Shown one piece after another: positions 32,800-44,403 of a stretch of 64,000 nt of DNA. The position numbers were made by a program, and so were the translations under genes. The notes below the pieces were generated by a model. It did no database searches and had not been told where the DNA came from. It saw only the letters and a list, made by a program, of their open reading frames with translations. Origin of the DNA: Streblospio benedicti (taxonomy: Eukaryota > Annelida > Polychaeta > Spionida > Spionidae); the NCBI GenBank assembly GCA_019095985.1, contig CM032665.1:42951148-43015147 (forward strand), written 5' to 3'. Position 1 is the stretch's first letter. Every line of letters starts with the position of its first letter.

Positions 32800-33590
32800 A
32801 GTAATCTATGTGTGTGTACATTACATATATCAACTAAGTTTCACTTACAATATCTTACAACTGTTGCCTTCTTAATATAAAAGACATCTGATCATTCTTC
32901 CTTAGCTAGCAACCTCTTTTAACCTGATAACTTTAGCCAACAAGGTATAAAAGCACATTTATTGCTGCTGTTTCTGATGCCGTAAAATATTGAGTACAAT
33001 TTAGAGGCGTCTTCATTGCTTGTAATTTCCCATGGTGGCTGTTTAAGATTTGTAACAATACAACTACGCGCCTCGTCTGTTAGATCCGGCTTATGCTGTG
33101 GGTCATTATCAGTTGATTGTCACACCAAACACCCCATCATTTTTGGGGGTAAGAAAGTTATCATCATAATACATTTAATTAGTACAATATGGTTTACAAA
33201 ACATGAAGCCTCAAGATTGAAAAGTAGCATGCAACTATCTACTTTTTCAGGATCTTTACTTTTGCTGTATATGATATGCATGCTAATGAATTCAAACTGT
33301 TATTCATTTTTTTGCATTGTCCTTCAAACACATGTAATACTATAGAAAAAATCCATTACTATAGAAACAATAAAGCAGCACTGCAGATGTCTTGCAGTAT
33401 GATGGAAAAGCTCTTCATATCAGTTTATGATGACACTACAATTACTGGGGACTCTTTTATCATGAGTGATTCTACAGCAGGGTTACATTCCCATAGCAGT
33501 TATTAATGGTGCTGGGGGAAAGGCCAGTTACTAGGGTATTTGGACATTTTTTGCAGCTCAAAATGCTATGTTGATGAACAACATGATTGC
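32800..33590. other. Intergenic, no gene seen
   Basis: AT-rich. Open frames here have no domain, codon bias or splice support. Confidence 0.35.
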
Positions 33591-33594
33591 TGAT

Positions 33595-33745
33595 TATGGG
33601 AAGACGAAGATGGTAGAAAGAGTGGCAGTAGTAGGAAGTAGAAATAAAGTAAGAGGTACATGAGGGAGAAAGTAAGAGCAGAAGATGAAGAGAAGAGAAA
33701 AGAAGAAAAGAGAAATGAAAAGAAGACAAGACAAGAGACTAACGG
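33595..33745 (+). repeat. Purine-rich tract
   Basis: About 150 bases dominated by A and G (AAGAGAAAAGAAGAAAAGAG at its core). Such one-sided purine strands can form triplex DNA; here it is low-complexity sequence without coding support. Confidence 0.8.
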
Positions 33746-33839
33746 TAAAGAGGCCATTACCAATGCTGGACATGGTGAAAATGCGATTGTAGACAATATC
33801 ATTTCATATCAACCATCACCCACCAATCCTGTAAAAAAA

Positions 33840-34050
33840 TAAGAAACACATCTCTCTGGCAGGACGTCCATGTGCACGATAAATCACGTGTCCCTGGCTT
33901 GTGTGAAGTGTGTGGCGGCGGCGGCGGCCCATTGAAGCCATCCGTCCTGGCTGTCTGGGATGATGGATGCCTCGGGAGGCGGCCCTGCTCCACATACTGA
34001 TAGCGGCTTATCACAGCTCTCCCTATATGTGCCTGTTTCTTTCATAGACA
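33840..34050. promoter_or_regulatory. GC-rich candidate conserved non-coding block
   Basis: A 200-bp island of balanced composition containing CGGCGGCGGCGGCCCATTG, GATGATGGATGCC and the opposed GATA pair TGATAGCGGCTTATCA. It is not a copy of any repeat seen in this window and has no open frame with splice support. Function is inferred from composition and motifs only. Confidence 0.3.
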
Positions 34051-34188
34051 TTATATTCTTTTTTGGAATTGATGTTTTTGTAAGATTGTCCAGTGATTGA
34101 AACATTCAAGGAATAACGTCTACATATTGAAATCGCCTTTATACTGAGACTATATATATATATCGCGATCTCATTATCAACAAGTAGG

Positions 34189-34279
34189 CCAACATGAACC
34201 TCCCTAAATAGACCACCTCTCTATTGCGAACACTGAGGGTCAGGCCCCTGGGGGTCTTAATAGAGAGGTTCTGCTGTAT
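34189..34279 (-). mobile_element. Partial ACAGTAGAACCTC-family MITE
   Basis: Contains GACCACCTCTCTATTG and ends TAGAGAGGTTCTGCTGTA; only about half of the family length remains. Confidence 0.6.
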
Positions 34280-34965
34280 TTAAACACAAACCTTTTCTTT
34301 ATTTATGGTGGATGTTTGTTGTTACCAAAGCTTATTCTTTTCTCTGTTGGTGGTAAAACAAATGATGGATTTTTATCAATCAGTCTCATTTTCTCACTTG
34401 CTTGTTTTCAACCATGCATGGGTAGGTTTATTATTAGAAATAAATCAAATATATACAATATACACGCTACGTCATAGAAAAATACAAATCACAATGGAGA
34501 CATAAGCTGTAGCAGTGATTCATTTTATATCCGTACCCTCTGACAATGCTCAGAGGCTCACAATTCACATATCAAGACTAATTTTGGGTGAAACTGTTGC
34601 AAGCGCTATTCCGGCGTCTTAAACATTCCTCTGAGAAATTACCACTTGAAACTTGTCAGGTGGAATTTTGCCATATATCCACAAAGTAACTACCAGAGGG
34701 ACTATGCTCTAGTGTAATTTTATGTATGTTCACGTTCTGAACTTGAATATCCAAACTTGGCTATCATTAGTATTGAGCTATAGGTAGTGCAACTTTGAAC
34801 AATTTGAGGGGGGTGAGTGTGGGGCCCGATATTAAAGCCACTACGCATGTTGGTGAGATAAAAACAATGTCCATATGTCAGTACACCTCTGCTCACAGCA
34901 GACACTAATTATGTTAACCTCAGGTCTTGAAACATGCATGTATGACCCACTTTGTAGCGAAAAAT

Positions 34966-35305
34966 GTAAAATGTAAATGTGTAAATGTGCTTATTTACAG
35001 TCGCAATTAACAGTTTGTCGTGCTCTAGCGATTTTACATATTTACACCAGGTCATTGTCATCCGTTTCACACTATATCTTTCTCAACCACCCTTGGTAGC
35101 ATACAGCGCATCGCTACCGCAGTGCAGACGTGCTTATCACTTTAGCGTTCACTCGCCTGCCTGTACCTATTTAACGTGTAGGTACCACGGATCAGCGTGC
35201 AACATGTCATGGATAAGTTTGCTCAACCCCCAACCCCAGACCCGACCGGTAATTGAACCCACGAACTGCTGGTCACAAGTCCAATTCCCTATACATGCGG
35301 CCATG
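34966..35305 (-). mobile_element. Older copy of the tRNA-derived SINE
   Basis: Same order as 20304-20632: ATTTAC-type tail at the low end, a shared CCAGGTCATTG body word, then a tRNA-like head on the minus strand with TTGGACTTGTGACCAGCAG and GGGTTCAATTACC. The B box is degraded and the A box carries an insertion, so it is older than the 20304 copy. Confidence 0.7.
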
Positions 35306-35947
35306 GAAAGCTTATGAGATTCAGCTGATGGGCCCCACGAAACCTCACTCGAGGCTCTCGCTACTTAATGATTTACACCAATCATTAGCAACATAGACAT
35401 ATCAATCTTCACATATACTCCACGTTCCGTCCAAGATCAGATACTTGCACAAGTACTACTTTCATGGACGGATACGTAGATTAGTAGCTCAAATACATTT
35501 TATTTTGCTCAACACCCACACACTGCTGAAAAGCTAGATTTCATGGAATCTTAGAAAACATATCCCCCTATTCCCTATTGTGAAATCCAGGAGCAAGTAG
35601 CAATTACTACATTATAAACCATCGCGACCAAGAGAGCAAGTTCATAGTGATTGAAGATGTTCGCAATTGGATTGTCTTATTATTACAATATGCATCTGTG
35701 TATGGGGCATGATGAATGTGGTCAATTACTCTGTCATCTTTATACAAGCGCCCCATCAGTTGTCCTGAAAATTTAATATGCTTTTCCTTCTTGAATTACG
35801 GACATGAGCGTACTCTGCAGTAAGTCTCCACTTGTGGAGCGTAATCCTTTAATGCACAATTTTGTCAAGTACTACAATAGCTAATAGTGATGCAGTGTTC
35901 ACCAGTTTCGTACAGATCAGAATACTTTCCTTCAATACTTAAAGTAC
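35306..35947. other. Intergenic, no gene seen
   Basis: AT-rich with no recognisable feature. Confidence 0.35.
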
Positions 35948-36091
35948 AATGTCGGATCCAGGGTGGAGCAAAAACTTTCAACATTATTTTCATTGGAGTT
36001 TTGTGCATGTCTGTGAGCTTCGCACATACGAAACCCATGATCTCCAGGGTTTGCGCCCCCTCTGTTTCCTGAAAACCTGGATCTGCTATTG
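35948..36091. mobile_element. GGCAGATCCAGG-family MITE with 6-bp target duplication
   Basis: Ends AATGTCGGATCCAGG and CCTGGATCTGCTATTG; flanked on both sides by AAGTAC (35942-35947 and 36092-36097). The interior GTTTGCGCCCCCTCTG word matches the copy at 57510. Confidence 0.75.
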
Positions 36092-36446
36092 AAGTACTAT
36101 TGACATGTATAGTGTTTTAATACCATGTGTGTTTACAAGTATATAGACATATATGCTGGTGAAAATGTGTTAAGCCTTGAAGCAACATTAGCAGACTTTT
36201 TTTAATTCAATATTTGACATTCTGGTGTGTTTTTGCCTTCCACTAATACTAGGTCACCCAACTTGTTCCCAAAACAAAGCATTTCTCTACTAGTATCTAT
36301 TCTACTGGCCAAACGAATGGGTCCGGCCGGGACGCAGCAAAGCATTATGTTTACGTTCTATTGATACACATTTGAGAAAAGATCAGCAGCGCTGCCATCT
36401 TACATTAGCCGTAATGCCGTCTGTGGATTAGGCTAATGCACCGTTG

Positions 36447-36462
36447 CCTCCAGGGGGTGCTA
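36447..36462 (+). promoter_or_regulatory. CTCF-like motif
   Basis: CCTCCAGGGGGTGCTA is close to the bilaterian CTCF core CCACYAGGGGGCGCT. It sits in a 200-bp stretch of balanced composition (36300-36480). Motif match only; occupancy is unknown. Confidence 0.35.
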
Positions 36463-36659
36463 ACATAGCGATCAGGGCAGCCAGCGAGAAAGTAATGCTG
36501 CAAATATAGTACTTCAGTGGCAAACAAGTTCAGTAAAACCCATTTACTAGGGGTGCAAGTGGGATTAGAGAAAAGAACTCTCTCTCCACCTCCATTAGGG
36601 AGCTGTCCCCACAAGGGAAACATCTTGCTGAAATTATAGTAGAAAATAGGAGATTGAAA

Positions 36660-37734
36660 AGTGCTGGGTTTTGCGAGCTGTTTAATTAGAGATATGGCTA
36701 TTGGTATTGTAAGACTGCAGTATTTTAGCTACCAAGTTAGACTGTTGGGATGTTCCTCAATATGAGCCACTGTAAAAGTGCATTAGACCTGCCGTCTGGT
36801 CTGCTGTCTTGTAGACAACCATTTTATGAGATGGGGGTGGGGGGGGTGAATACCCTTGATCAAAATTCATTCACCATCATTTTGTACCTAAATCACCAGT
36901 CACCACATTTCATTATCTTTCACCAATTGTAATTGAATAGGTTGCATCACATTTCACACCCGTAAAATACAGGCCGTTCACAATTCACAACCAAGATTTA
37001 GGGCATATCACCAATCACAGTTTTGCTATATGAGCACCTCTATTATTGCATGGCAGTAAACACAATAATACATGTGGACAGCTTGGTGGCCACACAGCGA
37101 CACTAATGGACATGTGGCGTCCTCCAGCGGCCTAGAAAGGCATTAGTCTGCTCGAGTACATTATGGTTAGTCGAATCTTCCACTAGTCCATTGTGGATCA
37201 ACTTGCACTTTAGCACTGTTTTCATATTCGATTATAACACAACATCAAACTAGCATGATCCTAACAGGTAAAGTTTTTAGCAATTTTGTGAGGAAAATGT
37301 AGAAAAATGTATAAAATTTCCAACTTTGTGAGTTAAAACTGTGAATGTATGTGTGGGAATGACCATATAATTGTAGTATGTGAAAATGAGATTATAAATT
37401 AGTTTTGGGCCCATTATACACCAAAATATAGTATTACTACTGCAAAGTAATGTATGGGGTGTACATGTACATCTTTCATGTAGTTTAAAGGTGAATCATA
37501 TGCATTTTGAGATACTAGTCGCATTCTTATTATAGCAGTTGTGTGAAAACGATAGCACTCAAGATTGAAGATTGAGTGGAAACAAGAGCTTCTGATACCC
37601 CTCGTCCAGCATGGAGATAGGTAATGTATACTTTGTGTAAACTTTTGCTGTCAACCAGATCCGTATAGGGTAACATGTTAATGCCATTTCATTTATGGGG
37701 TCAAATCGTATTCATGTGATAATCTGATATGTAT
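36660..37734. other. Intergenic, CAATTCACAA-type repeat fragment, no gene
   Basis: 36836-37030 has a GGGGTGAATACCC start and many ATTCAC words like the interior of the MITE at 12457, so it may be a relative. The rest is AT-rich with no coding signal. Confidence 0.35.
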
Positions 37735-37853
37735 GCTCACTGGATATTATTTTTCAGTGTTTACTGATATGTTTAAAGCTAATTTAGTGCATTCATATTA
37801 TTAATGTGGACAAATAAAAACTAAACCAAACCAAACCAAACTAAACTAAACCT
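37735..37853 (+). mobile_element. Retroposon-like 3' end with AAACC tail
   Basis: An AT-rich stretch ends GGACAAATAAAAACTAAACC and continues as an AAACC/AAACT repeat, the look of a LINE or SINE 3' terminus with a short repeat tail. No coding part is present, so the family is unknown. Confidence 0.35.
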
Positions 37854-38039
37854 GTCCGTACCCGTTTCCCGGGGACACGGTTCCCGCAGAGAGAGGTCAG
37901 CATCTAATCCAGTTTCCGTCTGCCTTCCCACCTTGCGTCTGCCCCCGCTGCGACCTCAATTACGCGCGACATTGACGTGTCCGACCGGCCCGCTGGCCCC
38001 GGTCAGACTGTCACAAGTCCTCCCATGTGTGCTGAGAAT

Positions 38040-38420
38040 ACTTGATTCTGATTGGTTGAGATGTGGAAGATATTCTCGGATATCCTACGCTACAAAAGTT
38101 TATAGCCTAAAATGATGAATACACATGGGACAAAAGGGTTATTTTACAAGTAGGGGTGAGATATCAGAAAATAACTCGTTCTCCTCTATCACTGCATGGT
38201 TCTGTTTAAGTCCACACTCAGTGAGATATTTTCTAATATCTCACCCCCAGGGGTGAGGTTTAAAGGGGGTCAAGAAATCCCACATCCCTCTCTGATTTAT
38301 CATGTCCTTCTTCTGCCATTTTCCCAACGTCCCACAATTTTAAAGCCATATCCGCCTTCCTTGAAATCCCACTTCCATCTTTGGTCTCCTTATCACACTT
38401 TCTTATCCCTCTTATTAGGC
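38040..38420. mobile_element. Foldback and adjoining interspersed repeat
   Basis: Arms 38153-38173 (GGGGTGAGATATCAGAAAAT) and 38227-38247 pair with one mismatch around a 53-base loop. Upstream TTCTGATTGGTTGAG is shared with the foldback near 9703. Immediately downstream, GGGGTCAAGAAATCCCA starts a stretch that recurs in fragments near 1838 and, reversed, near 17640. Confidence 0.55.
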
Positions 38421-39280
38421 ATTTTTCTACTCATTATGAACCCACTCGATGATAGGACGAGAAAATGTGCCCATGGCAAGACTGGCTGCATGACTATCGT
38501 CGGTTTAGATTTTCGGGACGATCCGACAGTGGCATTAGCTTCAATGACTACATTAATAATTATACCATGTAATGCATTGCATACACACTATGCATACGCT
38601 TTACTGCCAATTCTAATACGAAGTGTACTTAAGATAGTTGACATTTTGACTTGAATATGTATTTAGAATGTTTTTGTTAAATCAAGGACACATGGGGTAT
38701 ACATAAAGATGTAACAAGGCAAGTGGTTATCGACAAAAAAAATCTAAATCATTGTAAAATCATATTCATGTATGTATAATATGGGCATTTTGATTTGTTT
38801 TGGGCTTTTTCTATTCAATGTTTTAACTTTCATTTGTATCCAACTATACAATTGTAAATAAATCACACTTGCTTCAAGAATTATGAGAGAAACAGCTCCA
38901 ATAAAAAGATTATCACCGCGCAAACAAACCCAACAAAAGAAACCCACTTATCTTAAAAGTCGTCTGCACAAAGCGAGGAAGAAAGGGAAGACGACATCTT
39001 CGTAACGGTAAATCAGCAGCTCTGGCAAGATACTTAGAAAGATTCATAAGAGACTCCTTATTTACAGGGAACAGCAGAATAATGATGACACCGCACCACG
39101 TACAAGTCTGTCTCGTAAAAATGCTTTACGAGGCTGTTGCCGAGTCTTGCCGGCTATCTACAGCAGACGGCTAGAAACGTCACGTGACAGGGCAATGGCC
39201 AATGGGAGGGCAGGGCCACGATGGTGTTGTTTTGTTGAAATTTTTTATTAGTTGTGTTAATTCATATAATACGGTGCTTT
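38421..39280. other. Intergenic, no gene seen
   Basis: 39165-39225 has a dense motif patch (GTCACGTGAC E-box, GGCCAATGGG CCAAT box), promoter-like, but no first exon was found on either strand. Confidence 0.35.
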
Positions 39281-39436
39281 CTTCATATCAGCAGCTATTG
39301 CAAGTTACAAATATATAAGTCAATCTGGAGTCATAGTGTTTGCATTATGACTCCACATTCTTGAGAAAGACAAACAGATTTGTTGTCGAAATATTGAGTT
39401 ATATATTTGTAACTTGTGATAGCTGTTGATATGAAG
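39281..39436. repeat. Foldback element with 38-bp arms
   Basis: Arm 39281-39318 begins CTTCATATCAGCAGCTATTG and arm 39399-39436 ends TAGCTGTTGATATGAAG; a few mismatches. The loop contains AAACAGATTTGTTGTCGAAAT, reminiscent of Penelope 3' ends, so a non-autonomous derivative is possible. Confidence 0.65.
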
Positions 39437-39883
39437 AAGTTACTGTATTAAATGTTGTTGTTATTTCAAACTTTATATTTATTTTATTTTGCATGTTTAA
39501 ACATACATATGCTGATATGCTAAACGTGAGCAGTGCATTCTCAAAGTGGATTAAAGTTTGAACAAAAGGGGGAATTAAATTCATATTTACCAAACCTGTT
39601 TTGTTATTGATATCTTGAAATATACTACACTAGAAAACTGCGCATATTTTTATGTGAGAACAAAGCTCAAAAGTGCAAGATTAAATCAGAAATGACCTGT
39701 ACTCAGCACAATAACTCTGCATGAGCAAGATGTCACGCTGTGAAAGACATCAAGTGGCCATATCTCACAAGACATCGCTCCGGCAAACTGCCCTACAAGT
39801 ATCAAGGGGTGGTCATTAGTACTCGTAGTGTAAACAGGATTATCACCTACTCATGTCGTGCTTCAGAGAGACAGACGTTTTGG

Positions 39884-40027
39884 TCATATCTCAGCAATTT
39901 TATATTTAATTTCCTTGTATCATATCTCAGCAATTTTATATCTAATTTCCTTGTATCATATCTCAGCAATTTTATATTTAATTTCCTAGTATCATATCTC
40001 AGCAATTTTACGTTCAATTTTCTTGTC
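39884..40027 (+). repeat. Four-copy 36-bp tandem repeat
   Basis: The unit TCATATCTCAGCAATTTTAT plus ATTTAATTTCCTTGTA is repeated four times, the last copy diverged. Since 36 is a multiple of three it stays open in frame (SYLSNFIFNFLV repeated), which creates a false ORF. Confidence 0.93.
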
Positions 40028-40584
40028 ACTGTACATTTACCCTCACCCACAAAATGTAGGAAATGCGTTTCTACGTAACCATCACGTTTTCTTATTAACC
40101 TCCTTTAATGTAGTTGGTCTGTATTTCCATATCTCAAAACTGTGCACATATTTTGTTTTACTACAAACACGGGATTCTTTTTTGAAACGTACATGTCTTA
40201 AGACGTATCTACCTACAAATTCATTATTCCTCATATGACATTAGAAATCTTCTTAAATATAATTTTACTTGTAAAAATATTGCCTCTATATGAAACTGGA
40301 GATAATAATTATAGTGATCGGTAATAAGGAAATGTGAGACTCGCTCATCTAAGATAAGGTTTTCTATAAAAATTCATAAAATATTATTCATTGACATGTG
40401 TCATATATATCATATAATACGTGCATCATGCATAAACATTTATCACACATGGGCGTGTATTTCAATTGGTTGTACATCATGCCTCTTGGACCTGACCCTA
40501 TATTCATAATGCCAACGTTGCAGTTAAGAATGATTTTAGATGTTTGTTGGGCATACGTGAGATATGCATTATTTCACACAATTG

Positions 40585-40712
40585 TTTGTGAATAATAATG
40601 TTGATTTCATTTATGTTTTGTTGAGAAAATCCATTTTAACCCATATACTTTGTGAATAATAATGTTGATTTTATTTATGTTTTGTTGAGAAAATCCATTT
40701 TAACCCATATAC
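40585..40712 (+). repeat. 64-bp tandem duplication
   Basis: TTTGTGAATAATAATGTTGA through CCATTTTAACCCATATACT appears twice in a row at near identity (start points 40585 and 40649), a recent local duplication. Confidence 0.95.
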
Positions 40713-41445
40713 TAGATTGTAATTGTAATAATGCTCAAGACAGCTGTATTTTAAACTCTTCCTATTTTCATTTCCAATCACTATTGTTTTTGCACTGGAT
40801 GAAGCATTTATATAGTGTAATCAATAGCTTTTATGAAGTATTTAAGATTTATATATAATCTACTGTACATATGCATATGAGTCACTAGAAAAACATTGAT
40901 ATATGCTCGAAATAAAATCCCTATTATCCCCATACGGACCCCAGGCTGGTCACATATAGTCACGTAACAATGCCCCATGTAAACACATGAAATCACCGAT
41001 TCCTAGAATCATGAAACCCCCACGGTCGAGGAACTTTGCATGACCGAATTATTAGCTCATGTTGGACATCAGCCTTATCAACCTGGGTCATGTTTGTTGA
41101 TGAAAACAATGACCTTTTTTAAGATAGATGTTTCATATTGTAATAAAAAGATGCCTTCAAATACCAATAATGTTTTGAGATTTGGGGTCAATATACTAGA
41201 TTGTGAAATCGGACAATCTAGTCAGTTGTATTTTAAACTCTTTCTATTGTCCTTGGGACCATAACAGCACATTGGATGCATTTTATATGGGGCAAAATCG
41301 TTTTGGGAAAATTATGACCTTTTATATCATCTACTGTGCATATGTAACATGTCACTAGAGAATATGGATATAAGGCCGATCTAGAACGGATCAACACCAG
41401 TAACATACAGACATTTAACAATGCCCCATCGACATGAAATGATAT
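40713..41445 (+). repeat. Diverged direct duplication of about 300 bp
   Basis: The order ACTAGATTGT, GTATTTTAAACTCTT, ATCTACTGTRCATATG, GTCACTAGA, CAATGCCCCAT occurs at about 40700-41000 and again at 41190-41445. Parts of the same sequence also restart the contig after the gap at 44404. Confidence 0.6.
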
Positions 41446-41889
41446 AATCCTAAATTACACTGAGACCAAAAAGTGACAGCCTGGTCAGAGGAAACTTGAA
41501 AAGTGACTGAGCATACAACATTTTTCAAACACTGTCACAAACAGTGGATGCATGTGGTTCCTGATCTAAGAGCTGCAGTAACATGTATTGAAATCATAAG
41601 CAACAAGTTCACTATTTGTAAATCTGACCCATGAAATATTAAAAAGTGACTCAGCATATAATACATTTGAAGCTGATAGAACCTAAAAAGATTTTTAAAG
41701 GACATGGAGAAAATCCTCATCTGTTGACAAGAGACAGGCGTATATTTCTTCTATAATAGATACATTGTACGGACATCATAATAAAAAGTGACTCAGGAAC
41801 TTGATGGAATGTCTTAAAGATCGACACGGGGGGACGTTTCACTTATTTTCGCACCCCGTGTACGGCCCTGTTATCACATCACGGTCTCA

Positions 41890-41985
41890 GATCTCATCAA
41901 AGGGACAAGTCCCGCCGCCGCCGCCGCAATTAGCGACAAGAGGCACTGCAGCTGACCAGATTGCTGACCAAGGCCTCTTGTTCCC
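41890..41985 (+). repeat. CCG-rich module, unit 1 copy (second copy 45000-45115)
   Basis: Shared block with CCGCCGCCGCCGC, AATTAGCGACAAGAGGCAC and GACCAGATTGCTGACCAAGG. The copy in unit 2 has a longer CCG run. Units 3-5 lack it. Non-coding; purpose unknown. Confidence 0.7.
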
Positions 41986-42469
41986 ACTGGAGGAGGCGCT
42001 AGTTAACAGCAATGCTTAAGTTTCCGTCCCAAATTCACGAATCTGAGTTCCCCAGAAATTTTGAGGAACGTAATATGGATATGAGACGTTCACAAAATTG
42101 AAAAATGACATTTGAAAAGAAAAAATAGAAATCCAGCGTATTAAAAACAACAATAACAACGATTTTGAGGAATGTAATGAATGAGAAGTTCACGAGAGAC
42201 AAAACTTTTACCCAAAGAAAAGAAGAAGAAAAAAGGAAAAAAAGCTAATACGTCCGATGTTTGACATGATGCTTGTAAGAACTGGATGCCGGTAGTTGCA
42301 TTTTGTCTTGGTCGAGAAACAGACTACAGTAATCTACGAAGATCCCCCAATTCTCCATTACAGGGATGCGTTAACCCATTATCAAGTGAATAAAAAAACT
42401 TGAGAGAGAGCACCAAACAATGGCTTGTGTGTCAAATACAGAGAAAGAGAGAGATGCACAAGAAGATTG

Positions 42470-42721
42470 TGAGTTCCTTTCAGCAATCACCAATTACGGT
42501 GCCATATAATTGAGGGCAAGCGGGGTGGAGTGGGGGGTAGCTGGGGGCGAGGGGGAGAGCCTCTTATTATCCGGGGTGTGAGAGCCGTATCATTGGCTTA
42601 TGAGAGCGTTCTCTTATGTGATGGCGGCCTGCAATTTCTGCTGTGCGAGTATCATATGTGTTTGTGCAGAGGTTCGTAATGATTGATAAACGCACGTGCA
42701 GTAGAAAACCGTTATATCGAG
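42470..42721 (+). promoter_or_regulatory. CpG-rich upstream module, copy 1 of 4
   Basis: A block of about 250 bases repeated upstream of zinc finger units 1-4. It has GGGCAAGCGGGGTGGAGTGG, a GCTGGGGGCGAGG run, GCCGTATCATTGGCTTATGA, GTGATGGCGGCCTGCAATTT and CCGTTATATCGAGA. It is GC- and CpG-richer than its surroundings and more conserved among units than the flanking DNA. It is too far upstream (about 0.7 to 3.4 kb) for a core promoter, so an enhancer-like or transcript-leader role is inferred only. Confidence 0.5.
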
Positions 42722-43139
42722 ACTGATTATGTCGAATATTTCGTTATACTGAAGTTAGTGTAGTTTAGTTTCGGGGTAGCACTGTTATATCCAACACAAG
42801 AAACCCTTTAAAAACCGTAAAGTTAATGTTTGCTGTGTTGTCATTTTGTTTGTTTTTGTGAATAGTTTTTTAAAGGAGAAGAGCAGGATTTAGTGTTGTT
42901 GCATTTGACTAGAAATTTGTTTTTTGCTAAATTCTATTTGTTTTTGATTTTTTTTGAAACAATTTTTTTTTAAAATAAAGTTTGGTTTTACTGTACAGCT
43001 ATTCAGCAAATTATTTTTAAACATGCAAAAAAAATATTATACACAAGATCCCTTGAGGCAGGTCAGGTGAATTGCATTGGGCATTATTATTCCAACACAG
43101 ACAACCCTAAACTATTGATTCAAAATACAAAGTTTATTT

Positions 43140-43455
43140 GACATAAAAAAAAATATATGTCACAAAATTGTAGGTAGCCTGTAGTCATATGAAGCAGTAT
43201 TGTTGGTAGCCTTATAGACATATATGAAGCAGTGGAGCTTGTCAGCAGGGTTTCAGTACTGTTTAAATTATTCAGCATTGTATTACAGTTTGTATATTTT
43301 TACAGATTTGTACATGATGCATTTGTGAAAAAGTAAAATTTGAAAACAGACACTCCAAGGATATAACATTTTGCGATATTTCATCAAATGAATAACTTAA
43401 ATTGATGTGTACAAAAAGTTTGCAAATATTACCACATATTTGAAATCAGTTAACA
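43140..43455 (+). promoter_or_regulatory. Shared 5' leader region of zinc finger unit 1
   Basis: Same leader as in the other units: GTAGCCT-TAGTCATATGAAGCA repeats, CAGCAGGGTTTCAGTACTG, then GATATTTCAT and a TTGAAATCAG word just before the start codon, which could be a splice acceptor in the 5' untranslated region. Confidence 0.45.
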
Positions 43456-44303
43456 ATGGCAAGCCACTGGATACGCAGTTTAAGTCTACATCAAATGAGA
43501 AACTATGCCAAAGTGATGCTCTAAAATCAGAAAAAAGAAAAACAAAGTGGTAATAAACCGTTTGCGTGTAGTGAATGTGGCAAATGTTTTAGTGCGAGAA
43601 GACAGGTGATCAGCCACATGAAAATCCACACTGGGAGAAAGAACCGCGTGCAGTGTGTGAGAAATCATTCAGTCAAAAGTGAATTTTGAAAACCCATATG
43701 AATATTCATACAGGAGAAAAAGCCTTTGAGTAGTCAATGTGGCAAGTGTTTTAGTGATATCAGGAGCACATTGACTAGGTATTATGAGAATCCACACTGG
43801 AGAAAAGCACATCAGTGTAAGTGTGAAAATCATTCGTGAAGTGACTCTGAAACAAATAAAAACCAAACTGGGAGAAAAAAACATCAGTGTGAAAAGGGGA
43901 AAGCATTGTCAAAGGGGGATCGAAAACCCTATGAATATTCAAAAGGAGAAAAACCTTTTGAGTGTAGTCAATGTGGCAAGTGTTTTTGTGACGGACACTT
44001 TACCAGGCACATGAGTACACTGGGGAGAAAGCATCAGTGTTTAGTGTGTAGAAATCATTCGTGAAAGTGGAACCTGAAAAAAAATAGAAAATCCACACGG
44101 TGAAAAAGAATGGGGCCTGTGGCAAGTGGGTTTTTCAAATGATCTTGCACCCACAGAAAATCCACACCGGAGAGGAGAACATCAGTGTAAGTGTGTGAGA
44201 AATCATTCGACAACGTGGAAATTTCAATCAAGAGAACCCCACACTGGTAAAAAACCGTATAGGGGGAAAAATTTTGAAAAATCATTCAGGGAAAGTGGAA
44301 GTT
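43456..44303 (+). pseudogene. C2H2 zinc finger gene ZNF1, frame-broken and cut by the gap
   Basis: Starts with the shared ATGGCAAGCCAC and encodes pieces of about eight fingers ([19 protein letters not shown] is the first) before the N run. The frame changes many times through one-base gains and losses (for example ACTGGGAGAAAG in place of ACTGGGGAGAAAG). The density of lesions rises toward the gap, so poor consensus at a contig end is likely; it may even be a bad allelic copy of ZNF2 at 46976. Confidence 0.65.
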
Positions 44304-44403
44304 NNNNNNNNNNNNNNNNNNNNNNNNNNNNNNNNNNNNNNNNNNNNNNNNNNNNNNNNNNNNNNNNNNNNNNNNNNNNNNNNNNNNNNNNNNNNNNNNN
44401 NNN
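44304..44403. other. Assembly gap (100 N)
   Basis: Run of 100 N inside the tandem cluster; sequence after it resumes homology with about 40440-41000. Confidence 1.

Noticed and set aside
37830-37853. AAACC repeats resembling a telomere-like array
   Set aside because: Short, degenerate (AAACC and AAACT mixed) and attached to a retroposon-like 3' end; not a telomeric motif.
39740-40078. Open frame with four SYLSNFIFNFLV repeats
   Set aside because: Produced by a 36-bp tandem repeat whose period is a multiple of three; the flanks are not coding.
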